Counted from the stretch's first letter, positions 40,666-51,259 are shown. The stretch: 64,000 nt of DNA from Chryseobacterium hagamense (GCF_007991455.1 NZ_BJYJ01000010.1:1-64000), one strand, 5' to 3'. A program made the numbers and translations. Notes: generated by a model from the letters alone, not told the origin.

Positions 40666-42261
40666 TTATCTTCTTGTTCTACTCTTATCGTTAGCTCGGG
40701 CATCCTGTGCAACACGGAAACCGATCCATCCGAAAGCTTTGTCCTGAGACTTATACCTTCTTTGTCCCGGATCCAGCCAGTAAGCCGTATCCTGCCAGGA
40801 ACCGCCTTTTACCACTCTGATATCGTTGGAAATACTGGAAGTTCTTTCTTTTTTATCTTTCTGCAAGATTACTTTACCGTTAGCATCTACAATAAATCTT
40901 GATTTAGGTGAATTGTACATGTCGTAAGCGGCAGCTGAATCGGATGCATTTCTGTAATTCAGGGAAGACATCCGGTCTCCGTCTCTGTAGTTTCTGTAAT
41001 CAGCAATCGTTTCTCTTTCAAACTGTCCAGGAAGGTTTCTGTAAACCAGTCTTCCGTCAGCTAAAGTGTCATATTTAATACTGCTTTCATCGGTCATTTT
41101 GTAAGTTCCGTCTCCGTTTCTTACAACAGCCTGAGGCATATTTCCTCTAACATAGTTGAAATCACTGAAATCTTCGTCGATAATTGGTCGGTATACGTCG
41201 TACGTCCATTCAGCAACGTTTCCGTACATTCCGTAGATTCCAAGATCGTTGGAAGGATACTGTCTTACATCTGAAGTTCTGGCAGATCCGTCATTTTTCC
41301 AGCCCGGAAGCCCGGAATAATCACCGGCACCCATTTTGAAGTTTTCAAGGAACATTCCTCTTTCTCTTCCTTTGGTTCCTCTCAGCTGATCGATTTCAGG
41401 TTTTTTACCCAGGTATTGGTTGTATTCTCTGTTTTTGGCCATACCCAGAGCTGCATATTCCCATTCCACTTCGGTAGGAAGTCTGAATTTCGTTACCATC
41501 GCAGCGTTAGGCGCCCTGTTTGCAGCAAGCAGTCTTTGGTTGGTCGTTTTCATACCGGTCTTCTGCTGCATTCTTTTTTCATTGATGTACCCTTGCATTT
41601 CAGGATCATTCGACTTGAATTTATCCATATTGAATGCCGTTCCACCCTGGTTATTGGATTCGTTGATGTACAGATCCTTGGCAATGATACCGACCTGCAT
41701 TAAGGCTTTCTCGTTTGCACGGTCTGACAACCATTCGCAATACCTGTTGGCCTGTGTCCAGCTTACCCCCACTACCGGGTAGTAATCGAATTCAGGAGAA
41801 CGGAAATACGTTTCGTTGAAATCATTTCTAGATAGTTTGTTGTCCCATAATAAGGTATCCGGCAAAGCACCGTTGTAGATTTCCTTAAAGCTTGGGTCAC
41901 TCGGAGGGAATACATACTTCAACCATGTAAGGTATTCGCGGTATTCGTAGTTAGTAATTTCAGTTTCCCCGATAAAGAACGAACTTACCTGCATTCTGCG
42001 TGGCGAGTTATTCCAATCGTGCATTACATCATCTTTCACTAATCCCATTGTAAAAGTTCCACCTTCTACATATACCATCCCCGGCCAACCTTTCTGTTTT
42101 TGTTGCTTTCCTGCAAAAAACCAACCTTGTTTCTCGTTTGGTTTCCAACCTGTTTTGCTGACAAATTTTTTCGTACCGCCGCCATTATTAGATCCTCCGC
42201 AACTGGTTAATGCAAGTGTAGAACTTAATGCTATTAATGAAAACAACTTTAGTTTTTTCAT
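40666..42261 (-). CDS. gldJ: Gliding motility lipoprotein GldJ
   Basis: 531 residues from the ATG at 42261, which gives a perfect lipoprotein signal (MKKLKLFSLIALSSTLALTS followed by Cys21). The rest is a formylglycine-generating-enzyme (sulfatase-modifying factor) fold: VEGGTFTMG, FFIGETEITNYEYREYLTW, PVVGVSWTQANRYCEWLSDR, FRLPTEVEWEYAALGMAKN, YGMYGNVAEWTYD and VVKGGSWQDTAYWLDPGQRR. GldJ is needed for gliding and T9SS function in Flavobacterium and is not thought to be catalytic. An upstream ORF extension of 30 residues is rejected. Divergent from porU. Confidence 0.94.
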   Translation of the reverse strand: MKKLKLFSLIALSSTLALTSCGGSNNGGGTKKFVSKTGWKPNEKQGWFFAGKQQKQKGWPGMVYVEGGTFTMGLVKDDVMHDWNNSPRRMQVSSFFIGETEITNYEYREYLTWLKYVFPPSDPSFKEIYNGALPDTLLWDNKLSRNDFNETYFRSPEFDYYPVVGVSWTQANRYCEWLSDRANEKALMQVGIIAKDLYINESNNQGGTAFNMDKFKSNDPEMQGYINEKRMQQKTGMKTTNQRLLAANRAPNAAMVTKFRLPTEVEWEYAALGMAKNREYNQYLGKKPEIDQLRGTKGRERGMFLENFKMGAGDYSGLPGWKNDGSARTSDVRQYPSNDLGIYGMYGNVAEWTYDVYRPIIDEDFSDFNYVRGNMPQAVVRNGDGTYKMTDESSIKYDTLADGRLVYRNLPGQFERETIADYRNYRDGDRMSSLNYRNASDSAAAYDMYNSPKSRFIVDANGKVILQKDKKERTSSISNDIRVVKGGSWQDTAYWLDPGQRRYKSQDKAFGWIGFRVAQDARANDKSRTRR

Positions 42262-42425
42262 AGTCGATATAAATATTTTCAAAGTACAAAGAAAAAGTAA
42301 ATTATTCAATAAATCAAGTAAAGAGTTGATTTTTTTGAAAAACGTTAACAAATTAATTTTATTGTATCACAATTTAATTATAAAATTTTCATTTATTTTG
42401 TAATTCAGAAATTTCAACCATAAAC

Positions 42426-45400
42426 ATGAAACAAAAAATCTCACTTTTATTTCTATTAGGCTTTGTATCAATGCTCTGGGCTCAAAGAATCAGCATCGAA
42501 TGGGATGGTTCTAAAATCCGGGACTTCGGCGATACAAAACTTAACCTTCCAAATTTCAAAAATCAAGGATTTTTATTCAGCCAAAATAACATTTTTATTA
42601 CAATCAAACAACAGGTTGGCGAAAAGCAGCTGAAAATTTCCAATCCGGTTTGGGAGAATGTTTCTGCCGGTGATCTGTATGAAATGAGCAGGGACCTGCT
42701 GCCGGATTATGAGGTAAAAGATGTTACCTACTATTATCTTGAAGGGGAACACTATGCCAGCATTAATGTTTCTTTATTCAAAAAAGAAAAAGGACGGGTT
42801 CAGAGGTTGTCTTCATTTGAAATTTCTGAAGGCAGCTTATCCAACAGCACCGGCAGTACGATGAAGGTTGGCACCACCAACAATCCTCTTTCATCCGGAA
42901 ATTTTTACAAGATAAAAGTGGATAAATCCGGGATCTTCAAAATTACCAGACAGTTCCTGCAGGACAATGGGATCAACCCTTCATCTGTCAACCCTAAAAA
43001 CTTCAGGATATACGGAAACGGCGGAATCATGCTGCCGGAATTCAATCAGGACGTGAAATACGGTGCCCTTCAGGAAAACGCGATCCAGGTAGTCGGGGAA
43101 AACGACGGGGTATGGAACGATAATGATTATGCCCTCTTCTATGCCCAGGGACCGAATGGCTACAACCTGTACAATACAGCCAACGGGAACGGCTATAAAA
43201 GAGTGGATACCCGGGTCGACAGAAGTGAAAATGTAAAGAACATTTATGAAGATTATTCTTATTATTATATCAATTTCGATAAAGGCCCTGGTAAAAGGGT
43301 ACAACCGGTAGATGTAAACTTACCTGCTTCTGCGCTGATCACAAGATTTGATAACTACCAGTTCATTAACAATGATGAGAAAAACCTGATGAAGGTGGGC
43401 CGTATCTGGGTGGAAGGCACTCCTTTTACTACCGATAAGGCCGTTACTTTCAACACGGCTTCTCCCATTCAGTCCGGCGACCAGATCCGGTTCCAGGCAC
43501 AGACAATTGCCTACAAATCCCAACAGAACAGCATTACCTACAATATTAATAATCAGAATCCTGAAACAGCTACAATTCCCGCCCCGAATACCAGCGGAAC
43601 CAATGAATTTTACGTTACTCAGTATAAAGGAACGGTTTCAGGACTCAGCGGAAGTCAGATTACCCTGAATCTAAAGCCAAATATTTCGGTAAATCCAAAC
43701 GGGGTTTTCTATCCCGATTATTTTGAAGTGCAATATAAAGACAACCTGACTTTTAACGGCACCCAGATGAACTTCAGGGATTATTCGCTGGTAAGCGGAA
43801 GCAATACCACCTATGGTTTTAGCCTGTCCAACGCCTCTGCAGCAGAACAGATCTGGGACGTAACCGATATTACGAATGCCAACCGGAGAGTGAACAAAGC
43901 GGCAGGAAATACCACTTTCAATTTCGCCTATACCGCTTCAGACCCTAATTTCAATAACGAGTTCGTCGCTTTCAAGGCCGATGCTGCCTACAGTCCTCAA
44001 TTCGTAGGACGGATCAATAACCAGAACCTTTCCGCATTGCAGAATGTAGATTACCTGATTATCACCGTTCCTGAAATGATGGGACAGGCCCAAAGGCTGG
44101 CCAGCTACCATCAGACAAAAAACAACTATAACGTACAGATCGTCGATACCGATAAAATTTATAATGAATTCGGCAGCGGCAGCCGTGATCTTACGGCCAT
44201 CCGGGATTTTGTGACCAAACTGAATACCCCGTCAGGAACCCTGAAATATGTTTTTATCCTGGGAGATACTTCCTATGATTATAAAAACAGGATATCCGGC
44301 AATACCAACGTGGTATCCAGCTATGAGAGTGAAGTTTCGCAGGATGTGATCCGGTCTTTCGTTACAGATGACTATATTGTGATGACCAAACCCCAGACCT
44401 CACAGCGGATAGATTTCAACCTGCCGGATCTGCCGGTAGGGAGGCTTCCTGCAGCCAATGTAACGGAAGCAGCGAACATGATCGACAAAACCCTGGCGTA
44501 TTACAACAGCTTATCGGGACAATCCACGCCTTTCGGTGAATGGAAAATGAAACTGGACTTTATTGTGGATGATGATAATGACAGCGACGGACCGAATGCC
44601 GTGCCTTTCCATACGACGATGAACAGCACTCTGGTAACCGTTTTTGAAAATCCTGCTTTAACCAATCTTAAAGAATACAACGTCCGGAAATTATACCTGG
44701 ACGCCTTTCCTGCACAGAGTACAGCCGGCGGGCAGCGGTATCCGCAGGTAAACCAGGCCATTTCCAATGATATCGGGAACAGCCTTTATATGTTCTACTT
44801 CGGGCATGGCGGAATCAACGGCTGGGCCCAGGAACGGGTATTAACATTGAGTGAGGTTCAGAATGCAAATAATTTCTCTCCGGTCTACAGCAGGTTTCCT
44901 TTTGTTTCTACGATTACCTGTGAATTTACGCTTTGGGATGATCCCGCTACGTCTTCGGCAGGAGAACAGTTCATTAAACTGAAACAGGGAGGCCCGGCCA
45001 CCATGATCACTTCCAGCCGTGCGATTGATGTATATTACGGAGTTACATTTACCAATACTTATACCCAGAATATCTTCAAGCTGACCAGTGATGATTTTGA
45101 TACACTCGGCTATGCCCATTTGAATGCGAAAAAACAGCAGGGTGCTTCTACGGAACACCTGAAGGTAAACTTCCTGGGAGATCCCGCCATGAAGCTGAGC
45201 CGCCCTAAAAGGTTACTGGTGATCGACAATATCGAAACACCGGTTCCCGGACTGATCAGAGGACTGGATTTCGTAAAAGTAAAAGGCCATATCAATAATC
45301 CGAACGGTACGGTGAATACCACATTTAACGGAAGAGTGGTTATTAACATTTTTGATAAAAGATTAAATAAAACCACTTTGAATAACGATGGCAACTTAAA

Positions 45401-46337
45401 CCCGGCTCTTCAGTATACCGAAGAGGGAAGTGCGATTGTAAAAGCTTCGGGAACTGCGGTAAACGGAGTATTCACCGTAGAATTCTATGTTCCCAAAGAC
45501 ATCAACTATGCGGTGGGAACCGGAAGAATCCTGGGATATGCAGATAACAAAGCAAGTGATGTATTCAACAATCAGGCAGTACAGGTAGGAGATCTTAATC
45601 CGAACGGAATCAATGACAACGAACCGCCTAAAGTAAAATTGCACATGAACAACACCAACTTTGCGGATGGCGGGATTACCGACCAGAACCCGGCGTTGCT
45701 GGCCTGTATTACCGATGATACGGGAATTAATTCTACCGGATCCGGTATCGGTCATGATATTACCGTCTATTTGGACGGCCAGATCATCAATACCGTAGTG
45801 CTGAATGATTTTTATGCCTCGGGAGAAGGAAACGGATGCCTCAGCCCAAGCCTGGCAGACTATCAGAAAGGAAATGTAACTTACCCTTTCAGAAATCTTG
45901 CGGTCGGACAGCATCAACTTACATTTAAAGTTTGGGACATAAACAATAATTCGACGACGGCTACGTTAAATTTTGAAGTTAAGGATGAAGCCGACCAGCA
46001 TCTGGTAATCAACCGACCGCTGAACTGGCCGAATCCGTTTACCAACAAAACGTATATCCAGTTTGAGCATAATTGCGATGATATTCTCGATGTGAATGTT
46101 CAGATTTATACCATTACCGGAAAATTGGTAAGAACTTTATCGCAGCCGGTGGTGGCAGAACCTTTCCTGCAGGGCTTCAGAACGCCGCGTCAGGCCATCG
46201 AATGGGACGGAAGAGACGATTTTGGGGCAACTGTTGCAAAAGGTACGTATATTTTTAAGATATTTGCAAAAAGTCAGAATCAAGAAAAATGCAAAGGAAG
46301 TGCTACAGCTGTAGAAAAAATGGTACTTTTGAAATAA
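42426..46337 (+). CDS. porU: Type IX secretion system sortase PorU
   Basis: 1303 residues. PorU is an outer-membrane-associated C25 (gingipain-like) cysteine protease that removes the C-terminal signal of T9SS cargo and attaches it to the surface. Signal peptide MKQKISLLFLLGFVSMLWAQ. Catalytic His794 is in FYFGHGGINGW and Cys832 in VSTITCEFTLWDDP. The N-terminal 500 residues are beta-rich; the C-terminal end (NWPNPFTNKTYIQFEHN, then GTYIFKIFAKS) resembles a T9SS-type beta-sandwich. porV follows at 60 bp, and gldJ is divergent, the usual flavobacterial order. Confidence 0.95.
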   Translation: MKQKISLLFLLGFVSMLWAQRISIEWDGSKIRDFGDTKLNLPNFKNQGFLFSQNNIFITIKQQVGEKQLKISNPVWENVSAGDLYEMSRDLLPDYEVKDVTYYYLEGEHYASINVSLFKKEKGRVQRLSSFEISEGSLSNSTGSTMKVGTTNNPLSSGNFYKIKVDKSGIFKITRQFLQDNGINPSSVNPKNFRIYGNGGIMLPEFNQDVKYGALQENAIQVVGENDGVWNDNDYALFYAQGPNGYNLYNTANGNGYKRVDTRVDRSENVKNIYEDYSYYYINFDKGPGKRVQPVDVNLPASALITRFDNYQFINNDEKNLMKVGRIWVEGTPFTTDKAVTFNTASPIQSGDQIRFQAQTIAYKSQQNSITYNINNQNPETATIPAPNTSGTNEFYVTQYKGTVSGLSGSQITLNLKPNISVNPNGVFYPDYFEVQYKDNLTFNGTQMNFRDYSLVSGSNTTYGFSLSNASAAEQIWDVTDITNANRRVNKAAGNTTFNFAYTASDPNFNNEFVAFKADAAYSPQFVGRINNQNLSALQNVDYLIITVPEMMGQAQRLASYHQTKNNYNVQIVDTDKIYNEFGSGSRDLTAIRDFVTKLNTPSGTLKYVFILGDTSYDYKNRISGNTNVVSSYESEVSQDVIRSFVTDDYIVMTKPQTSQRIDFNLPDLPVGRLPAANVTEAANMIDKTLAYYNSLSGQSTPFGEWKMKLDFIVDDDNDSDGPNAVPFHTTMNSTLVTVFENPALTNLKEYNVRKLYLDAFPAQSTAGGQRYPQVNQAISNDIGNSLYMFYFGHGGINGWAQERVLTLSEVQNANNFSPVYSRFPFVSTITCEFTLWDDPATSSAGEQFIKLKQGGPATMITSSRAIDVYYGVTFTNTYTQNIFKLTSDDFDTLGYAHLNAKKQQGASTEHLKVNFLGDPAMKLSRPKRLLVIDNIETPVPGLIRGLDFVKVKGHINNPNGTVNTTFNGRVVINIFDKRLNKTTLNNDGNLNPALQYTEEGSAIVKASGTAVNGVFTVEFYVPKDINYAVGTGRILGYADNKASDVFNNQAVQVGDLNPNGINDNEPPKVKLHMNNTNFADGGITDQNPALLACITDDTGINSTGSGIGHDITVYLDGQIINTVVLNDFYASGEGNGCLSPSLADYQKGNVTYPFRNLAVGQHQLTFKVWDINNNSTTATLNFEVKDEADQHLVINRPLNWPNPFTNKTYIQFEHNCDDILDVNVQIYTITGKLVRTLSQPVVAEPFLQGFRTPRQAIEWDGRDDFGATVAKGTYIFKIFAKSQNQEKCKGSATAVEKMVLLK

Positions 46338-46397
46338 ATTTAAAACGATAACAGTAAACATATTAACGAAAAACTGATAATATATAAAAGACAACAT

Positions 46398-47561
46398 ATG
46401 AATTTAACTACTAAACTGCTTTTAGGAATTGGGTTAAGTGCCGGTTTTTTAGGCTACTCTCAGGATTTAAGCCTTGTACGACCTGTACTTACCGGAGCTC
46501 CTTTCTTAAGAATCGCACCGGATGCAAGGGCTGGAGGTATGGGAGACCAGGGGGTGGTAACCTCTCCGGACGCTTTTTCACAATTCTGGAATGCTGCGAA
46601 ATACCCTTTTAGCAGAACAAGTTCTTCCGTAGGGATCAACTACACACCGTATATGGGGAAACTTACCAATGATGTGTTTTTATTATACGGAGCATTTCAC
46701 AAATTCTTAGGTCAGGAAGAAAGATCTACCATCTCTGCAAGTATCTATTACTTCAATATGGGAGAAGTGGATCTCACGCAGTTAGTAGGAAATGAAGTCA
46801 CTTCCATGGGTACCTCCAAACCGAATGAATTCTCCATCGACGTCGCGTATGGCCTGAAGCTATCCGACTCCTACTCCATGGCCGTTACCGGTAGATTCAT
46901 CCGTTCCGACTTAGCCGGCGGTTTCAACACCGATACGACGTTGAAGCCAGCCAACAGTTTCGCCGTAGACGTTTCCGGATACTATACGTCTCCGAAATTC
47001 TCAAGTCTCGGAGGCATGGACGGGAAATTAAATGCCGGTTTTGCCATCCAGAACCTAGGTCCCAAACTGGATTATACAGGAAACGAAGAATCCAGGTCTT
47101 ATCTTCCTACCATGGCAAGACTGGGGGTTGGATATGATATGTACCTTGATGACATGAACCGGGTCGGCTTAAGTGTGGAAGGTTCAAAAATCCTGGTTCC
47201 CGGTTCCGAATATGTAGGTATTGACCCCAATACGAGACAGCCGATCTATCAGGTTCCGAATGTGGGCGTGATGGCCGGAATCGGAAAATCCTTCAAAAAC
47301 GAACAGTCCATTATGTACAGCGGTGCTTTGGAATATTCTTATGACAACGCATTTTCTGTAAGAGGCGGGTATTTCCACGAAAGCGAAGTGCAGGGCGCCA
47401 GACAGTTTGCAACGGCCGGTATCGGATTAAAATACCGTTCCTTCGGACTGGATATTTCTTACCTGATCAATATGTCAAAAATCAATACGGCTTTGGACAA
47501 CACCCTTCGTTTCGGGCTTACCTGGAACATCGGGGATGAAACTTCCAACGTAGATAACTAA
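46398..47561 (+). CDS. porV: T9SS outer-membrane shuttle protein PorV
   Basis: 387 residues. Signal peptide ending SAGFLGYSQ, then a FadL-like barrel with the PorV family start (APFLRIAPDARAGGMGDQGV) and SQFWNAAKYPFSRTSSSVGI. PorV binds the C-terminal domains of T9SS substrates at the translocon and delivers them to PorU. Adjacent to porU (60-bp gap) and ended by a strong terminator, so porU-porV form an operon. Confidence 0.95.
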   Translation: MNLTTKLLLGIGLSAGFLGYSQDLSLVRPVLTGAPFLRIAPDARAGGMGDQGVVTSPDAFSQFWNAAKYPFSRTSSSVGINYTPYMGKLTNDVFLLYGAFHKFLGQEERSTISASIYYFNMGEVDLTQLVGNEVTSMGTSKPNEFSIDVAYGLKLSDSYSMAVTGRFIRSDLAGGFNTDTTLKPANSFAVDVSGYYTSPKFSSLGGMDGKLNAGFAIQNLGPKLDYTGNEESRSYLPTMARLGVGYDMYLDDMNRVGLSVEGSKILVPGSEYVGIDPNTRQPIYQVPNVGVMAGIGKSFKNEQSIMYSGALEYSYDNAFSVRGGYFHESEVQGARQFATAGIGLKYRSFGLDISYLINMSKINTALDNTLRFGLTWNIGDETSNVDN

Positions 47562-47581
47562 AATACAACCTCTAGGTTAAT

Positions 47582-47617
47582 AAACAGGCTGCCTCTTCTG
47601 AAGCAGCCTGTTTTATT
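47582..47617 (+). terminator. Terminator of porUV
   Basis: Perfect 11-bp stem AAACAGGCTGC / GCAGCCTGTTT with a ten-base loop and a T-rich tail. Confidence 0.88.
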
Positions 47618-47629
47618 TTGGGGCAAACG

Positions 47630-48185
47630 GTCAGTCCCTTCGGGTAAATGGTCAATCCGCTTCGCTCGTCAATTTTTCAGCGCACAAAGATTCACCTCAC
47701 AAAGCGAAATTCACCATTTACTATTCATCATTCACTTGCAAAGCAAAACTCAATCTTCACTTTTCAGGAGCTTAATCCGGCTCTCCGCTACTACTCCTCG
47801 CGCCGCTGCACTCCTATGCGCTCCACCGTCAAAGCCCATCCGCTCCCAAACCTTCCAGCCCTGCTGTGGGGTAACCGCTGCGATCCGGGCTAGGACATCA
47901 GCCATCAGGTTCAACTGGAGGAGCAAAACTTCCGGCTTCCCTTTTCCATTCTTTAATCTGATTTCTACTTCGGCTTTACATTTATAACAAACCCGATGTT
48001 CCCCCTATCATTCAACCCTTCATAAGGCAAAACTCCAAAATTCTCAGCTTCTACACCCTCAAACTCTGTCAGCCGCCATCATGGTTTAAAATTTGATACT
48101 GATTTGTCTATCCGGCTCCGATGCATTCAAAATAAATCATCAGATACCGGCAGGGGAAAATTCACCATTTGTAAATCCATAATTC
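47630..48185. repeat. R2 tract, copy 3, with gene-free remainder
   Basis: Phrases GTCAATCCGCTTCGCTCGTC (inverted relative to copy 2), TTCACCATTTACTATTCATC and ATTCACTTGCAAAGCAAAAC fill 47630-47765; a last one lies at about 48160-48185. A short R1-like piece, AACTTCCGGCTTCCCTTTTC, lies near 47930. The conserved R2 core was not found here. The ORFs in this stretch are repeat-derived. Confidence 0.55.
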
Positions 48186-48197
48186 ACATTTAACCCT

Positions 48198-48205
48198 TAT
48201 TTTTG
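48198..48205 (+). promoter_or_regulatory. FUSC-gene promoter -7 box (TATTTTTG)
   Basis: TAnnTTTG match with only CACC between it and the ATG, the same 4-nt spacing seen at holB and tauE. Confidence 0.6.
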
Positions 48206-48209
48206 CACC

Positions 48210-50495
48210 ATGAACTATTCCGCGGAACTCAAAAAATTTGTGACCAGCCAATATGTATATTCTGCCATCAGGATTACCCTGGCTACTGTTCTGCCGTGTC
48301 TGGTGCTTGCCCATTTCGGAATCCTGAAAGAATATTTCCTTTTCCCGCTCGGAACCAGCTTCGTAGCCCTCACCGACCAGCCGGGACCCTTTATCCGGAG
48401 GAGAAATGCCCTGACTTTTGCCATCGTCTGCTTCGTTTTCGTGGCGTCGATTGCAAGTCTCGTCATGCATATTAAAATTCTGGTCTTTGCCGAGATTATT
48501 GTTTTCGGGATGTTCTTCTCCCTCATCGGCGTATACGGCCAAAGGCTGGCGGCCGTCGGTTCCCTCTCGCTCGTGGTTATGGCCATCTTCATCGACGGGC
48601 ACCTTACAGGAACCAACATCCTGAAAAGCCTGCTGATTTTTGCTTCCGGCTGTACCTGGTTTTTACTGATCTTTTTAATCGTGACCACCATTCAGCCCTA
48701 TAAGCTGGCCAGCCAGATGATCGGGGAAAATTACCTTCAGCTGGCGGAGTTCCTTAAGATCAAAGCCAACCACTACCAGAAAAACCCGGACTTCAATAAG
48801 CTTACCACCCAGGTCATCGCCAAGCAGATCGAGATCAAAAACCTGCAGGAAGAGACCCGGGAAACCGTTTTCAAAACCCGGGTGATCGTCAATGAATCCA
48901 CCACGACCAGCCGCCTGCTCATGCTCATGCTGCTGAACTCCATGGATCTCCATGAAAAGTTGATGACCTCCGAAAGCGATTACGAAAAGCTTCAGAACAG
49001 TTTCGGCGACACGACCATACTCGTCAGCATCCATGATTACCTGAACCTGCTGGCTGAAGAAATTACCAACATCGGCATTTCGCTTCAGATCGGAACCCGG
49101 GCAAAACCGCTCTATGATCTCGATGAAGAATTGCAGAACCTGAATCACCATTATTTTGAACTGAGAAATAAAAAAATCACGCCTGACAATTTTGAGAATT
49201 TCATGGTCCTGCGCCAGATCCTGATGCGCATCAATGAAATCACCAAAGAAATCAACGAGATCTACAAAGTATTTTCACAGAACGTAAAACTTGCGAAGAG
49301 TCTTTCGACGGGGCTTGACCTTAAAAAATTCATGCCTAATGAAGAAAAACTCAATTTTAAGGTTTTAAAAAACAATATTTCGCTGTCGTCTTCCCAGTTC
49401 CGCCATGCGCTGAGAATCACCATTGCCTTACTGCTGGGTTATCTGTTTTCCCTGTTCCAGTTTATCGGGATCGGGCATACTTACTGGATCCTCATCACTA
49501 CCGTTGCGATCCTGAAGCCCGCCTACTCCATCACCAAACAGCGGAACCTTCTCCGTCTTTACGGTACCATTGCGGGAGCCGTTATTGCTTACGGAATCCT
49601 TCATTACATCCGCATCAATGAAGTTCTTTTCGTCATGCTTCTCCTGAGTATGATCATGTGCTTCAGCTTTCTGAAAGGAAAATATTTCTGGGCGGTCCTG
49701 TTCATGACGATTTATGTATTCGTCAGCTTCAATTTCCTCAGTCCCGGAAACGTCAATATTATTTTCAGGGACCGGATCGTAGATACCATTATCGCCGCGA
49801 TCATCACTTCGCTGGTAGCTTATGTGGTACTGCCGGTCTGGGAACATACCCAGAATCTGGACCTGATGAAAAAATCGGCTGCAGATAACCTTATTTATTT
49901 TCAGAGTGTGATTTCCAAATTCATCGGTGACGGTTTTAACCTCGAAGATTATAAAGTGAAGCGGAAAAATGCCATCATTTCCCTGGCCAACCTTTCCGAT
50001 AATTTCCAGCGGATGATTTCCGATCCCAAAAACCAGCAGAAAAAACTGGAGGTGGTGCACCAGTTTGTGGCCACTTCCCACCTGATCACTGCTTATACCG
50101 CTTCCCTTTCACAGTATGTAAAAGACAAGGAAAAATATCCTGAAATTGATGCGGAAGGCTGGAGCCGGAAAATTGAAGCGGAAATGCATAAGGTATCCAA
50201 TCTCCTGAACGGTGAAAAGATTACGGAGACGCTGAACAGGGAAAGCCGTATCGAACCCGAAGATTCATCACTGGACGACCTTATCCTCAAAAGGAAAGCC
50301 GAGCTTGCTGAAAATGAAGTGTATGACCTCAGGGATCCGGACAAAATCTCGCGGCTTACCGAGCTTAAAAACATCCACGATGTACTGGAACTGATCTACG
50401 ATGTGGCCAAGGAACAGCGTAAAGTTATTGAAACCTACCAAAACGAATCCCACGAAAAAGCAGAACCGGTACAGACTACTCTTCAACAATCGTAA
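48210..50495 (+). CDS. FUSC-family (YccS/YhfK-like) inner-membrane protein
   Basis: 761 residues with two blocks of about five to six membrane helices (about 18-165 and 395-545), each followed by a cytoplasmic helical region, the duplicated YccS/FUSC layout. Segments include RITLATVLPCLVLAHFGIL and HALRITIALLLGYLFSLFQF. Relatives (AaeB, ArAE) export aromatic acids; the substrate here is unknown. The gene probably has a very short or no 5' leader. Its last 20 bp overlap the convergent phosphopantetheinyl transferase gene. Confidence 0.85.
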   Translation: MNYSAELKKFVTSQYVYSAIRITLATVLPCLVLAHFGILKEYFLFPLGTSFVALTDQPGPFIRRRNALTFAIVCFVFVASIASLVMHIKILVFAEIIVFGMFFSLIGVYGQRLAAVGSLSLVVMAIFIDGHLTGTNILKSLLIFASGCTWFLLIFLIVTTIQPYKLASQMIGENYLQLAEFLKIKANHYQKNPDFNKLTTQVIAKQIEIKNLQEETRETVFKTRVIVNESTTTSRLLMLMLLNSMDLHEKLMTSESDYEKLQNSFGDTTILVSIHDYLNLLAEEITNIGISLQIGTRAKPLYDLDEELQNLNHHYFELRNKKITPDNFENFMVLRQILMRINEITKEINEIYKVFSQNVKLAKSLSTGLDLKKFMPNEEKLNFKVLKNNISLSSSQFRHALRITIALLLGYLFSLFQFIGIGHTYWILITTVAILKPAYSITKQRNLLRLYGTIAGAVIAYGILHYIRINEVLFVMLLLSMIMCFSFLKGKYFWAVLFMTIYVFVSFNFLSPGNVNIIFRDRIVDTIIAAIITSLVAYVVLPVWEHTQNLDLMKKSAADNLIYFQSVISKFIGDGFNLEDYKVKRKNAIISLANLSDNFQRMISDPKNQQKKLEVVHQFVATSHLITAYTASLSQYVKDKEKYPEIDAEGWSRKIEAEMHKVSNLLNGEKITETLNRESRIEPEDSSLDDLILKRKAELAENEVYDLRDPDKISRLTELKNIHDVLELIYDVAKEQRKVIETYQNESHEKAEPVQTTLQQS

Positions 50496-51090
50496 AGCAG
50501 TAGCCATCGAAAAATTCGACTCTGGCTTTTAATTCATCGGAAATCAGGTCGTCATGAACCCGGCATCGGATCTGGTGGAGATGCTTCAGTTCAAAGGGCC
50601 GTACTTCGTAATGTTTTTTGAGCGACCAGTGTTTGGAGTGGTGGATTTTGTACATGCTTTCCTTTACACTCCAGATAATCGTGTAGAACGTCACTTCATT
50701 ATCGGAAGGAATAAACCCGCGTTCCTCTTCGTACGTAAATTTATCGATCACCCTTAAAATTTTTGGGTTGAATTTCTCGATATCGATCCCGATTTTATTT
50801 CTGGAAACAGCAATCGCGGCAAAAGGAAAAGAATGGGTAATCGAAATTTCGGCATCTTTCGGAGATAAAAAAGGTTCTCTGTCCCTGTATAAAATCTTTG
50901 AATCCGGTTTTAAACCTTTCAGGAGTTTCCGGACCATCAGGACTTCCTGCAGCTTTTTCGGATGGTAATCCTTTACTTTCTCAGCATTTTCTGGCTCCAG
51001 AAGCTGATGGACATCCAGTTCTTCGGTTTCATCATACTTCCAGATAAGAATGGTCGCATTGTCATCGGAAAAATCGCGGTAAAGTGGCAT
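50476..51090 (-). CDS. 4'-phosphopantetheinyl transferase superfamily protein
   Basis: 204 residues. It transfers 4'-phosphopantetheine from CoA to a carrier-protein Ser. The PPTase motifs are IGIDIEKF (Mg-binding Asp and Glu) and WSVKESMYKI (WxxKE), with ISITHSFPFAAIAVS before them. Size and layout match the Sfp/half-Sfp type found in Bacteroidota. The target (fatty-acid ACP or a biosynthetic carrier) cannot be told. TAATTTTG, a good -7 box, lies upstream of the ATG. Confidence 0.88.
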   Translation of the reverse strand: MPLYRDFSDDNATILIWKYDETEELDVHQLLEPENAEKVKDYHPKKLQEVLMVRKLLKGLKPDSKILYRDREPFLSPKDAEISITHSFPFAAIAVSRNKIGIDIEKFNPKILRVIDKFTYEEERGFIPSDNEVTFYTIIWSVKESMYKIHHSKHWSLKKHYEVRPFELKHLHQIRCRVHDDLISDELKARVEFFDGYCFTIVEE

Positions 51091-51251
51091 CGTGTTGTTT
51101 TATACAGGACAAAATTAATGAAAAAAAAATTTGGAGAAAGCTCCGCCATTCCGGATGGCCGTTTTCTGTTCATGCTTTGATAAATTCCTGTTATAAATCA
51201 GTTTACGCAAGGGAATACCCGCCTGTGTTTTTTTATTTTAATTATTAGTTG

Positions 51252-51259
51252 TAATTTTG
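51252..51259 (+). promoter_or_regulatory. ahcY promoter -7 box (TAATTTTG)
   Basis: TAnnTTTG match 38 bp before the ahcY ATG. The short AT-rich leader shows no SAH-riboswitch-like structure. Confidence 0.6.

Noticed and set aside
47648..47987. Two overlapping ORFs of about 80 codons after porV
   Set aside because: They translate R2 phrases; similar frames appear in the other R2 tracts.
49428..50081. 217-codon minus-strand ORF opposite the FUSC gene
   Set aside because: Shadow of the real membrane protein; composition is typical of antisense frames.
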